Assembly (NCBI GenBank): GCA_023392595.1
Contig: JAEVYU010000004.1
Coordinates: forward strand, 1-64,000
Reading direction: 5' to 3'
Source: Bacillota bacterium
GTDB lineage: Bacteria; Bacillota; UBA4882; UBA8346
DNA length: 64,000 bases
Below are positions 42,879 to 51,807 of the stretch, one piece after another; position 1 is the first letter of the stretch, and each line of letters begins with the position of its first letter. The notes below the pieces were generated by a model that saw nothing but the letters and a program-made list of their open reading frames with translations, was not told where the DNA came from and did no database searches. The position numbers and the translations under genes were made by a program.

Positions 42879-43107
42879 CCGAATGATATTTCCGGAAAGA
42901 AACTGAATACTTATGTTCCCATTACTTGGGGAATATTCTGGCGGAATAAATAGAATAATGTTTGTTATGGATATTTGGCTTCATAAAGATGGCATCATAA
43001 CATTTGAAAGTTATAGGGAAAATTCCCTTGAATATATGAATCTCTTAAGAAAACCGTCATATCGAAAAAGAGGCAATTTTTCGGCATATTATTGGAGGGG
43101 GTCCGTC

Positions 43108-44340
43108 ATGAAGATGAAATATTTTCTTTTACTAGTTTTACTATTATTATTGTCCGCCGTTCCAGTTATTGCAGCCGCCGGTAATGTTGGGAATGAACCG
43201 GCTATGGTAAGCAATGCCCAAAAAGTCGTCTTTTTGTCCAAACGGGACGGCAATTTTGAAATTTACTCAGTCAATGACGATGGAAGCGAATTAAAGAGAC
43301 TTACCAGCAGTAAAGGTGATGAATCGATGCCGAGTTGGTCTCCGGATGGGAACAAACTGCTCTATTTACTGAAAAAGGGAAAACAATATCAATTATGGAC
43401 GATGAAAAGTGATGGTAGCGGACAAATAAAGTTAGCCGACGATTGTATAAATGATGATCCTCCTCTATGGTCTCCGGATAGTTTGAAGATTGTCTTTACT
43501 GCCAAATATCAATCAAAAAGAACGGTTTTTATGGCCGATAGCGAAGGCTGGGGCTTAACACGTTTATCCTCCCCGGGTACGGAGGGTTTTGCGCCTGTAT
43601 GGTCTCATGACGGTTCTCAAATTATGTTTCTTCAAAAAAACAAAAATGACATGTTTATCTATACCATTAATCCGGATGGGACAGGATTACGGAAAATCAT
43701 GAAGGATTCCGCGACTTACCTGAATCCGATTTGGTCCCCGGACGGGCAAAAAATAGCATATATTTCTAAAAAACAGGTTTTTCTTGGAATCGAGAGTAAA
43801 CTGTATGTGATGAACGGCAATGGCAGTGATATTATGCCCATCGCAAAAGTTAGTCAAAAAGTTGATGATGTCGATTTTAATGATGATTTTCACTGGTCGC
43901 CGGATGGTAAACAAATCGCCTTTACCAAAGTGGCGGACGTTGATGCGGATGTAACGGATGGAGGCAGACCCGTCTTTCGTTTTACCTACGGCACCTATGT
44001 AATCGCTGTCGATGGCAATAGTGATGAGAATCAGTTGGGGACAACCGGCATGAAACGTGCTAACCCGATTTGGTCGCCGGATTCGCTGCAGGTAGCTTTC
44101 TTTTCCGATTCAGAGCTGCATATATGGAATTTCAAAAATAAAATGGAAAATATTTTTCGTGTGAATGCTTCTATCCTACTTAGCCCTATACGCTGGTCTC
44201 CGGATGGTAAAAAAATTATTTTCGCCGCTAAGAATAGTTCTTTTCAAAAGTCCGGTCTTTACCTTGTAGAAATGGATGGAAAAGTCACTAAATTGACCGA
44301 AGAGAGTGATTATGACCCTGTTTGGGCGCCGGTTAACTGA
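43108..44340 (+). CDS. Secreted TolB-like (PD40) beta-propeller protein
   Basis: After a signal peptide (YFLLLVLLLLLSAVPVIAAA) the 410-aa protein contains six or seven PD40/WD40-like blades, each with a form of WSPDGxKIxF: PSWSPDGNKLLYLL, PLWSPDSLKIVFTA, PVWSHDGSQIMFLQ, PIWSPDGQKIAYIS, FHWSPDGKQIAFTK, PIWSPDSLQVAFFS and IRWSPDGKKIIFAA. This is the TolB C-terminal propeller; TolB's own N-terminal domain is missing. The in-frame region upstream to 42913 has no ribosome site, while GGAGGGGG lies 6 nt before ATG 43108. It may bind envelope components or sugars; the role is unknown. Confidence 0.87.
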   Translation: MKMKYFLLLVLLLLLSAVPVIAAAGNVGNEPAMVSNAQKVVFLSKRDGNFEIYSVNDDGSELKRLTSSKGDESMPSWSPDGNKLLYLLKKGKQYQLWTMKSDGSGQIKLADDCINDDPPLWSPDSLKIVFTAKYQSKRTVFMADSEGWGLTRLSSPGTEGFAPVWSHDGSQIMFLQKNKNDMFIYTINPDGTGLRKIMKDSATYLNPIWSPDGQKIAYISKKQVFLGIESKLYVMNGNGSDIMPIAKVSQKVDDVDFNDDFHWSPDGKQIAFTKVADVDADVTDGGRPVFRFTYGTYVIAVDGNSDENQLGTTGMKRANPIWSPDSLQVAFFSDSELHIWNFKNKMENIFRVNASILLSPIRWSPDGKKIIFAAKNSSFQKSGLYLVEMDGKVTKLTEESDYDPVWAPVN

Positions 44341-44422
44341 ATGATTGTAGCATTTACCTCATGAAGATTTTAATAGTAAATTGAAATTCTTTGGGCGCCA
44401 AGGAAATTTTATTGGGCAATTA

Positions 44423-44434
44423 GACATCGGTGTC
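44423..44434. promoter_or_regulatory. Operator-like motif GACATCGGTGTC
   Basis: Near-perfect palindrome with central CG (one mismatched pair), the same motif as at 40878-41428. It lies about 240 bp before the histidine-kinase gene. Confidence 0.6.
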
Positions 44435-44482
44435 ATCAAATTAAGGCAGCCAGTGGTAGGAACTTTCCTCCGACCATTTGCT

Positions 44483-44514
44483 AAATTAGGACCCTCTTGA
44501 GGGGGTCTTAATTT
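44483..44514 (+). terminator. Intrinsic terminator between propeller and kinase genes
   Basis: AAATTA-GGACCCTC pairs with GGGGGTCT-TAATTT around TTGA; the stem continues through the AT-rich part, so it may work on both strands. The rest of the 330-bp gap (44341-44670) holds only the operator-like motif. Confidence 0.7.
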
Positions 44515-44670
44515 ATTGATAAAATGAAAGTCTCATGGATTGTATGCAAAGGATTTAATATATTTGTAAAGAATTACTGAACGGTAAGTAAAAAGAATGG
44601 TTTAATATCCGGTAGTAAGGAGCTAACAAGTTATGGATATGTACGCTAAGGCGTGAAAGGAGGAATCGGT

Positions 44671-46293
44671 TTGCTGTTCGTAGCGATGCTCTTCCTGATA
44701 TTTGCCTTATTTGTGATGGTTCACGTATTCCGAGGATATCCAGCCATTTGGTTGGGTTTTATTCTTTTGACTTTTGGGTGTTGCATTATTGGGTTAGCGG
44801 GTTTAATTCCCCGCTTCGGAAATTATGAATTGAATACAGCTCTTGCTTTACCATTAGACCAACCGAGCTGGGCTTGGCGGATAGTAGGGGATTTATCTTT
44901 ATATGATTTTATGCGTTTCAGGTTATGGGCTGCTTTGGGGTTTGTGACAGCATTTGCGGGTTTTGCTTATTCGTACTCATTTCGGCATTGGAAGGCTTCT
45001 GATATACCGCTGCTTGGGATAATTTTAGCCATTGACACTTATTTAATAAGAAGTTATGATCCTCACTATTTGTTTAAGCTTTTTATTAAAGGTACTGCTT
45101 TTTTTGGTGATTCGGCGGAATATGCCCGTTATGAACAGCAACTTTATATCCGAGACGCGATTGCATTAGCTTTAATCATGATTATGCTTTTTTGGGCGGT
45201 CCGCAGAATTTTTATGGTTTTTGCCAACTCGAATATCCTTCAAAAAAGAGTGCAAGCGTTATGCGTTGGAGTCGGAAGCTTGTTGCTGGCGGTTTTTTTT
45301 GTTTTATTATTTTGTTTCGGACGAAGCAATGTTTTGAACGCTTATACAATGGCCACTTCATTGTTACCATTGGGCGCCAAATATCCGGTTTTCAATTCCT
45401 TCTATGTCATCGCTGTTCCTCTGGTGACCATTGTAGCGGGTGGTATGGTCCTATTGGCTATTTTTCGGTACGGTTTTTTAGGTACCTCGCGAATCGGAAC
45501 CAAAAAATTGGAGCAACAAATTAATGTTGCCAATCAAGCGGTCCGTTTAGCCCTTCATTCTTTTAAAAATCGTTTTCTAGCCGCCCAAATGGCCATGAAT
45601 ATGGCTGCTTTTCAATTGAAAGATTTGAAAGACGAGAGGGCGGAAAAGGCAATGGCCCAAATTAAATCAGCCACTGATGTTTGCGGCGAGGCATTGGCGA
45701 GTTTGGATAAACTGCATGCTCAAGCTAAGCAATTTAGCGTCAATCCGCGATGGATAAACCTGCAGGAATTGGTTGAAGATGCTTTGCGCAATTGTAGTTT
45801 GGATTTAGCTGGAGTCATCATAACGAAGCGATATTTAAACAATGAAATTTCAGTACTGGGCGATCGCGAACATTTAACGACTGTGTTGGAAAACATATTC
45901 AATAATGCCAAGGATGCAATGAGCGATCATGGAGAGAATGAAGAGTCGGCTAAATTAATGATAGTAATTGGACTTGAATATGAATGGGGCTATATCCGGA
46001 TTATTGATAATGGGATTGGTATTTCCAGAGAAAATCTTCATAAAGTTTTTCGGCCCTTTTTTACCACTAAACCTTCGAAAAGCAATTGGGGTTTGGGATT
46101 AACTTATTGTCATCGTGTAATTAAAAGTCATCGCGGCTTTATTAATTTAAGCAGCAAGGCTGGAGTTGGAACCACGGTAGAGATTGTTTTACGGTGTCGA
46201 GAAAATATCAACGCAGGGACGACATTCTGGAAAAAATTTCTATTTGTGTTTAGGAAAAGTCAGTCTAGTCGATCTTGTGATAACCTGGGATAA
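44671..46293 (+). CDS. Seven-helix membrane sensor histidine kinase
   Basis: About seven hydrophobic helices occupy residues 1-270. The kinase core follows: H-box ALHSFKNRFLAAQMAMN (His296), N-box VLENIFNNAKDAM, G1 IRIIDNGIGIS, F-box FRPFFTTKPSKSNWGLGLTY (includes G2). The HSFKN-type H-box differs from the usual H-E-(F/L)-R-T-P. The frame opens with GTG 44653, but AAAGGAGG lies 7 nt before TTG 44671, the better start (540 aa). The kinase and the NarL-type regulator at 51808 flank the transporter genes and are probably partners sensing the transported sugar or a related envelope signal. Confidence 0.87.
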   Translation: MLFVAMLFLIFALFVMVHVFRGYPAIWLGFILLTFGCCIIGLAGLIPRFGNYELNTALALPLDQPSWAWRIVGDLSLYDFMRFRLWAALGFVTAFAGFAYSYSFRHWKASDIPLLGIILAIDTYLIRSYDPHYLFKLFIKGTAFFGDSAEYARYEQQLYIRDAIALALIMIMLFWAVRRIFMVFANSNILQKRVQALCVGVGSLLLAVFFVLLFCFGRSNVLNAYTMATSLLPLGAKYPVFNSFYVIAVPLVTIVAGGMVLLAIFRYGFLGTSRIGTKKLEQQINVANQAVRLALHSFKNRFLAAQMAMNMAAFQLKDLKDERAEKAMAQIKSATDVCGEALASLDKLHAQAKQFSVNPRWINLQELVEDALRNCSLDLAGVIITKRYLNNEISVLGDREHLTTVLENIFNNAKDAMSDHGENEESAKLMIVIGLEYEWGYIRIIDNGIGISRENLHKVFRPFFTTKPSKSNWGLGLTYCHRVIKSHRGFINLSSKAGVGTTVEIVLRCRENINAGTTFWKKFLFVFRKSQSSRSCDNLG

Positions 46294-46398
46294 TAAAAAC
46301 GTAATTAAAAGTTTCATTTAGTTTAATATAAAGTTTAAGCTGTATTTATTGCAAGATTCAATATTGTAATGACAGCTGCGTGAAAAGGAGATTGGGAG

Positions 46399-47385
46399 AT
46401 GAGTAAAGGTTTAACGGGAGCAGTGAAAATCAATGACATCGATATCAAACCTACCCGTGGGTTTTGGCACGAAATAGTGAAGAATAGGGCTTTGTTTTTA
46501 ATGCTTTTACCTGGCTTTTTAGTATTGCTGTTTAATAATTATTTACCGATGTTTGGTATGATTGTAGCGTTTAAAGATTTCCGGTTTTATGACGGGAGTT
46601 TTTTCTCCAGCCTGTTCAAGAGTGAATGGACCGGTTTTGGAAACTTTAAATACATGTTTGCATCTCCGGATGCTTTTATCTTTATCCGGAATACCCTGCT
46701 TTATAATTTGGCGTTTATAATTTCTTGCACCATTATCGCCATTGCTTTTGCCATAATGCTCAATGAAATTTACAGTCGTAAGTTGTCAAAATTATATCAA
46801 AGCGCGATGTTTTTGCCTTATTTTCTTTCATGGATTGTTTTTAGTTATTTGGTGTATGCTTTTATCAGCCCGGATAAAGGCTATTTCAATATGACGATTT
46901 TTAAATTTTTAGGAATCAAACCGGTGTTTTGGTATTCGGAATTGGAGTATTGGCCGTGGATTATATTGATCGTCAATGCCTGGCACTGGGTGGGCAATAA
47001 CTGTATTATTTTTCTGGCTTCAATTATTGGAATTGATCAGGAAATGTATGAGGCGGCCCGTATTGATGGGGCAAGCAGGTGGCAACAAATAAAGAATATT
47101 ACTATACCACAAATTACGCCGGTAATTATTGTCATGGTTTTAATATTTGTCGGTAGAATTTTTAATACTGACCTTGGCTTGTTTCAGCTAATCCCCAGAG
47201 GTGCCGGCGCATTGGCTCCAGTAACTTGGACGCTTGATGTTTATGTATATAATACCTTGTTACGAAATGGGGACATCGGAATGTCTTCAGCGGCAGCTCT
47301 TTTCCAATCCGTGGTGGGCTTTATTACAATCTTAGCCGCTAATTATGCTGTGAAAAAAATTGATCGGGATGCCGGAATGTGGTGA
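46399..47385 (+). CDS. ABC sugar transporter permease, LplB type
   Basis: The 328-aa protein has six membrane helices with the cytoplasmic EAA loop EAARIDGASRWQQIKNITIP that docks to the ATPase. The opening FWHEIVKNRALFLMLLPGFL and YLPMFGMIVAFKDFRFYDG are typical of LplB-type permeases of complex-carbohydrate (CUT1) transporters. It pairs with the permease 75 bp downstream. No ATPase gene is present, so a shared MsmX-like ATPase encoded elsewhere is expected. AAAAGGAG precedes the ATG. Confidence 0.93.
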   Translation: MSKGLTGAVKINDIDIKPTRGFWHEIVKNRALFLMLLPGFLVLLFNNYLPMFGMIVAFKDFRFYDGSFFSSLFKSEWTGFGNFKYMFASPDAFIFIRNTLLYNLAFIISCTIIAIAFAIMLNEIYSRKLSKLYQSAMFLPYFLSWIVFSYLVYAFISPDKGYFNMTIFKFLGIKPVFWYSELEYWPWIILIVNAWHWVGNNCIIFLASIIGIDQEMYEAARIDGASRWQQIKNITIPQITPVIIVMVLIFVGRIFNTDLGLFQLIPRGAGALAPVTWTLDVYVYNTLLRNGDIGMSSAAALFQSVVGFITILAANYAVKKIDRDAGMW

Positions 47386-47460
47386 AAGTAGTCATAGATT
47401 TTATCATTAATTTGAAGAAACGGATGGATTAAAATACATAAGGCATTGAGGAGGTAAATC

Positions 47461-48384
47461 ATGGGGAGAAAAGATATTGTTGATTTTAATAAGTTAAATA
47501 GTATAACATCGAAATCCAATATAGTTTTAAATATTATTTTGGGTGTTTATAGTTTTCTTTGCATAGTGCCGCTGGTACTAATGATTTCAGCGTCGCTAAC
47601 GGATGAAAAATTATTGGCAATACAAGGTTACAAATTCATTCCGTCAGCAGTTACCGGTTATGCTTATAAATATATCATTACGAACACCCCCCAGGTTATA
47701 ACTGCCTATGGTATTACAATGTTGGTTACCCTAGTCGGGACAATTTTAGGAGTAATAGTAATGTCGCTATATGCATTTCCCATTTCCCGTCAGGATTTTA
47801 AGTATAAAGGCTTTTTTACATTCATTCTTGTTTTTACAATGCTCTTTAACGGCGGTATGGTTTCAACATACTTGATTGGAGTTAATGTGCTTCATTTTAA
47901 GGATAATTTATGGGGACTCATTTTTCCCTATTTGATGAATGCTTTTTGGGTCATTATTTTACGGACGTTCTATAAAACCAATATCCCGGATTCTCTGATT
48001 GAGTCGGCGAAAATTGACGGCGCCAGTGAATTCGTCACTTTCTTTAAAATTGTTTTTCCGCTTGCGTTGCCTGGTATTGCCACAATCGCTTTATTTGCGA
48101 TGGTACAGTATTGGAATGACTGGTTTTTAGCATCATTGTATATTAATAATCCCAATTTGGCGCCTTTACAATATTTGCTATACCAACTTCAGAGTTCTAT
48201 GCAGTATTTGCTGCAGAATTCCAGTTCAATGGGTGGAAGAGCAGCGGATGTACTGGCCAAAATGCCTTCGGAATCGGCCCGGATGGCGATGGTGGTTATT
48301 GGAGTCGGTCCGATTATTCTAACCTTCCCGTTCTTCCAAAAGTACTTTGTCAAGGGCTTGACAGTTGGTGCGATCAAAGGCTGA
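47461..48384 (+). CDS. ABC sugar transporter permease, YtcP/AraQ type
   Basis: The 307-aa, six-helix permease has the EAA loop ESAKIDGASEFVTFFKIVFP and the C-terminal FPFFQKYFVKGLTVGAIKG characteristic of the YtcP partner in LplB/YtcP systems. It forms the heterodimeric channel with the preceding gene product. TGAGGAGG is just before the ATG. Directly after its stop lies a short inverted-repeat element (48390-48506), and then the binding-protein gene. Confidence 0.94.
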   Translation: MGRKDIVDFNKLNSITSKSNIVLNIILGVYSFLCIVPLVLMISASLTDEKLLAIQGYKFIPSAVTGYAYKYIITNTPQVITAYGITMLVTLVGTILGVIVMSLYAFPISRQDFKYKGFFTFILVFTMLFNGGMVSTYLIGVNVLHFKDNLWGLIFPYLMNAFWVIILRTFYKTNIPDSLIESAKIDGASEFVTFFKIVFPLALPGIATIALFAMVQYWNDWFLASLYINNPNLAPLQYLLYQLQSSMQYLLQNSSSMGGRAADVLAKMPSESARMAMVVIGVGPIILTFPFFQKYFVKGLTVGAIKG

Positions 48385-48389
48385 TCCCA

Positions 48390-48506
48390 GAGGCTGTCGC
48401 AAAACGATTTCAAAATCAAAGAGATATATAATATATAGCAATAAAAAACGTGTAAAAATTTATATATTGTATATTCCTATCGATAATTCTATTTTGCAAC
48501 AGCCTC
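48390..48506. repeat. MITE-like element 2
   Basis: Inverted repeats GAGGCTGTCGCAAAA (48390-48404) and TTTTGCAACAGCCTC (48492-48506) match at 14 of 15 positions around an AT-rich core of about 87 bp. The ends resemble the 17137-17273 element (GAGACTGTCCCAAAA). It sits 5 bp after a stop codon and could also attenuate transcription between permease and binding protein. Confidence 0.55.
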
Positions 48507-48545
48507 CGGTAAGCAATAAATTATATTAAATAAGGAGGAGTATGA

Positions 48546-50009
48546 ATGAAAAACATCAAGAAAATTACGGTTTTGTTGTTATTGGTTGGAGTATTTCTGC
48601 TTGGAATGAGTACTTATGCAGCCGCCCCGTACGAGATTAAATGGTATTTCGTCGGTAACGGCCAGCAAGCTGATGTGAAACTGGTTGAGGCTGCAGCCAG
48701 CAAGTATATCCAAAAGAAGGGCCTCAATGCCACAGTGAAGCTGCAATGCTATACTTGGGGCGATGAATATGACAATCGGATGCGGATGATTATTGCTTCC
48801 GGTGATCCCTTCGATATTTGCTTCACTGCTTCCTGGGCAAATCTCTACAAAGTGAACGTCGCCAAAGGGGCATTTTTGGATATTACTAAGCTTGCTCCCA
48901 AATATATGCCGAAGGCTTGGAAGCAACTTCATCCTTCATTCATCAGCGGTTCCGCTATTGACGGTCATAATTATGCGATCCCGGCCAACAAGGAATTAGC
49001 TCATCAATGGTGCGTAAGCTTTAATAAAAATTTTGTCGATAAATATAAATTCGATATTTCGAAAGTTAAAACTTTAGAAGATTTAGAGCCCATGTTAAAG
49101 GTAGTCCATGAGAAAGAACCCGGTATTTGGGCCTTCCAAAATCTTTTTAATGAGAACGCCGTCCGGGTGCTTGACTATGACCGGATCTGCGATGACTATG
49201 TTCCGCTCGCTCTTTACAATGACAGTAAGGACATGAAAGTATTTAACTTTTTAGAGACCAAAGAGTATAAAGATTACCTTGAGCTTGCCCGTAAATATTT
49301 CCAACTGGGATATGTACCCGCTGATGCGGCTACTACCTCTGAATTTACTACCGACATGAGAGCCGGTAAAGTATTTTGCAAGATCGAATCCGGAAAACCT
49401 TTTCATGATGAAGAAAGAACTGCTGCTTGGGGTGTTCCCATTGTTGATGTCAACCTGACTCAACCGGTTGTTCAGACTCGTGATTGCACCGGTTCCATGC
49501 AGGCTATTTCGAAAACTTCTAAGAACCCGGTTATGGCTCTTAAATTTCTTGAATTATTCAACACGGATAAATATCTGAATAATCTTATTAACTTCGGCGT
49601 CGAAGGAAAACATTGGGTAAAAGTGAGTGAGAACATCATTGATTACCCGAAAGGAGTAACTTCTCAAAGCTCGGGTTACACCCCCGGAACTCCTTGGATG
49701 TTTGGAAACCAATATCTCAACTATTTCTGGAAGGGCGAAAATGCGAAGAAATGGGACGCCTTTAAGAAATTTAATGGCTCTTCCATCGCTGCCAAGAGTT
49801 TAGGTTTCAATTTTGATGCCGATCCGGTTAAAAATGAAATGGCTGCCTGTCAGACCGTATGGGTGAACAGTGTTGCCCCGCTAAACTGCGGCGCTGTTGA
49901 TCCTAAGACCTTGCCGGATGTTATTGCCAAATTCAAAGCTGCCGGTCTCGATAAAATTCAAGCCGAAGCTCAAAAGCAATTAAATGCATGGTTAGCGAAA
50001 AAGAAATAA
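48546..50009 (+). CDS. Extracellular sugar-binding protein (LplA/DUF3502 type)
   Basis: The 487-aa protein has a signal peptide (TVLLLLVGVFLLGMSTYAAA) with no Cys at the cleavage site, so it is not a lipoprotein. The mature part, starting YEIKWYFVGNGQQADVKLVE, matches the binding proteins that accompany LplB/YtcP permeases. Firmicute binding proteins are usually lipid-anchored; a soluble one fits a periplasm enclosed by an outer membrane. AAGGAGG precedes the ATG. It is probably the main ligand-binding subunit of the transporter. Confidence 0.9.
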   Translation: MKNIKKITVLLLLVGVFLLGMSTYAAAPYEIKWYFVGNGQQADVKLVEAAASKYIQKKGLNATVKLQCYTWGDEYDNRMRMIIASGDPFDICFTASWANLYKVNVAKGAFLDITKLAPKYMPKAWKQLHPSFISGSAIDGHNYAIPANKELAHQWCVSFNKNFVDKYKFDISKVKTLEDLEPMLKVVHEKEPGIWAFQNLFNENAVRVLDYDRICDDYVPLALYNDSKDMKVFNFLETKEYKDYLELARKYFQLGYVPADAATTSEFTTDMRAGKVFCKIESGKPFHDEERTAAWGVPIVDVNLTQPVVQTRDCTGSMQAISKTSKNPVMALKFLELFNTDKYLNNLINFGVEGKHWVKVSENIIDYPKGVTSQSSGYTPGTPWMFGNQYLNYFWKGENAKKWDAFKKFNGSSIAAKSLGFNFDADPVKNEMAACQTVWVNSVAPLNCGAVDPKTLPDVIAKFKAAGLDKIQAEAQKQLNAWLAKKK

Positions 50010-50052
50010 TGCAGGTTGTTTTGTAGTAATGCGTTAAAATTGATAAGGTTTC

Positions 50053-50092
50053 AAATAAGGCTAACGCTTTTTAGATTGCGTTAGCCTCATTT
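50053..50092 (+). terminator. Intrinsic terminator after the first binding-protein gene
   Basis: AGGCTAACGC/GCGTTAGCCT, a 10-bp perfect stem (50058-50067, 50078-50087), flanked by AAAT/ATTT that extends the pairing. It separates the two binding-protein genes. Confidence 0.75.
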
Positions 50093-50259
50093 CTAGATAT
50101 GAAAGTTAAGTAAATAATAGTTTACACAATGAATGGAACAGGATAATGATAAAATAAAAAGAAATATATCTGAATTAAAGAATCGGATCAATTTTTCAAG
50201 GGAAAATGCTGTTGGTCTATTCCAATATATAGAAAGATTCTATATGGGAAGTGTCAACG

Positions 50260-51717
50260 ATGGACGGATTGGATCAAAAAGATAAAAGTCAGACAAATCA
50301 CATAGCGGCCTCAAAGTATGTCAAGTTTATGATTTGGCTGTTTTTAATATGCCTGGTTTGTAAAGTGCCTGTTTTTGGTTTAAACCCCACCGTAAAGCTG
50401 ACGATCTGGACTCATCAACGCCACATGGTCGATTTGATCAAAGAATTAATCAATAATTTTAACCATACAGTGGGACGCCAAAAAGGAATTGAGCTTTCCA
50501 TGAGAGTGTTGGGGGATGACTCTTGGCCGATGTTCCATCAAGCTCAAAAAACCGGAACAGGCCCGGATTTGTATAGCAGCGGTTATGTGACGAATTATCC
50601 GGATAATTTTAAAGCCGGCGCTCAGATGTGGTTTGATGATTTTCCTGATTTTAAAAGCTGGAAAGCGCAGTGGCCAAGCTGGTATTGGGTTGAAGGGATG
50701 ACAACCTATCAAGGCCACGTATATTCAATTCCGGCTCAGGTATTCAATTCCCGGTTGATATACAACCGTGACTTATTTAAGGCTGCAGGTCTCAATCCCG
50801 ACCAACCCCCCCGCTCCTATCAGGAAATAAGGGAAGCAGCTAAAAAAATTAACAAAATAGGCCGGGGAGAAGCTTATGGTTTTGCCTATTGCGGAGCGGA
50901 GTCATGGCCGATGGAATGGTTGCCCAGCCAATGGGCTGAAGCGAATGGAGAACCCGCTTATTGGGATTGGAAGCGGGGGCGTTGGGCCATGGAAGGTTAT
51001 AACAAAGTTTTTCAATTGTTACTTGACCTCAAAAAGGATGGCTCGATGTTTCCCGGTATTGAAGTTTTAAGTAATGACGCTTTGCGGGCCCAGTTCGCCG
51101 AAGGAAGAATCGGAATGTATATGGGAGAATTTTGGGATGTAGGCGTATTTAACGCACAATTTCCCGTTAAGTGTGATTGGGGCGTTGGCCCGATTCCCAC
51201 TTATGATGGTAAATTTCATGGTAAGCCGCGAGCGATGATTCTCAGTGGCATGTGGAATATCAACGGACAGACTCAGCATCGGTTTGAAGCCTGGGAAGTT
51301 GTTAAATGGTTTAATCGGTACGAAGTACGGGCTTTAATGTATGAAAGGGGTAAATGCATCGATCCTGACCCGATAGTAGCTCAAAAATATGTAAAGCACA
51401 GGCCAAACGTACGTGGTTTTGAGGCTTTTGCCAACACTTTGAATCAGGATTACTTAGCAACATATCCGATTCTTCCGGGCTGGAAAGCACCAAAAGAAAA
51501 TCCGTGTACGGTCTTTAGAAATGTTTTGATTCAAGGCGGTGACCTTTATAGTAAATTAAACAAACTGGATTTTGAATGGAATCAGCAATTAGAAGATTAC
51601 TATCGGAAGAATCCCGCTATAAAAAGGGGTTGGAATATTTATTCAAACTTTGACCGGATGACGGGGAAAATGGGCGCGCCGCTTGTTAATCCCAATTTAA
51701 GCAACCCGGTTAAGTAA
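50260..51717 (+). CDS. Second extracellular solute-binding protein (family 1)
   Basis: The 485-aa protein has a charged N-terminus of about 20 residues, a hydrophobic signal segment (FMIWLFLICLVCKVPVFGL) and a family 1 solute-binding fold: KLTIWTHQRHMVDLIKELIN, LYSSGYVTNYPDNF, YSIPAQVFNSRLIYNRDLFK, FAEGRIGMYMGEFWDVGVFN. GGGAAG fits ATG 50260, with GTG 50251 possible. It differs from the first binding protein, so the locus has two receptors for one permease pair; this one may present a different ligand or signal to the histidine kinase. Confidence 0.87.
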   Translation: MDGLDQKDKSQTNHIAASKYVKFMIWLFLICLVCKVPVFGLNPTVKLTIWTHQRHMVDLIKELINNFNHTVGRQKGIELSMRVLGDDSWPMFHQAQKTGTGPDLYSSGYVTNYPDNFKAGAQMWFDDFPDFKSWKAQWPSWYWVEGMTTYQGHVYSIPAQVFNSRLIYNRDLFKAAGLNPDQPPRSYQEIREAAKKINKIGRGEAYGFAYCGAESWPMEWLPSQWAEANGEPAYWDWKRGRWAMEGYNKVFQLLLDLKKDGSMFPGIEVLSNDALRAQFAEGRIGMYMGEFWDVGVFNAQFPVKCDWGVGPIPTYDGKFHGKPRAMILSGMWNINGQTQHRFEAWEVVKWFNRYEVRALMYERGKCIDPDPIVAQKYVKHRPNVRGFEAFANTLNQDYLATYPILPGWKAPKENPCTVFRNVLIQGGDLYSKLNKLDFEWNQQLEDYYRKNPAIKRGWNIYSNFDRMTGKMGAPLVNPNLSNPVK

Positions 51718-51807
51718 CGGTCCGCTTATCCTTATCCATGGAAAGAACCCTTTTAATGTAAAATCTAAAGAAGAAAGCAGTACTGGACGCATAAGGAGGA
51801 GTGTAAA

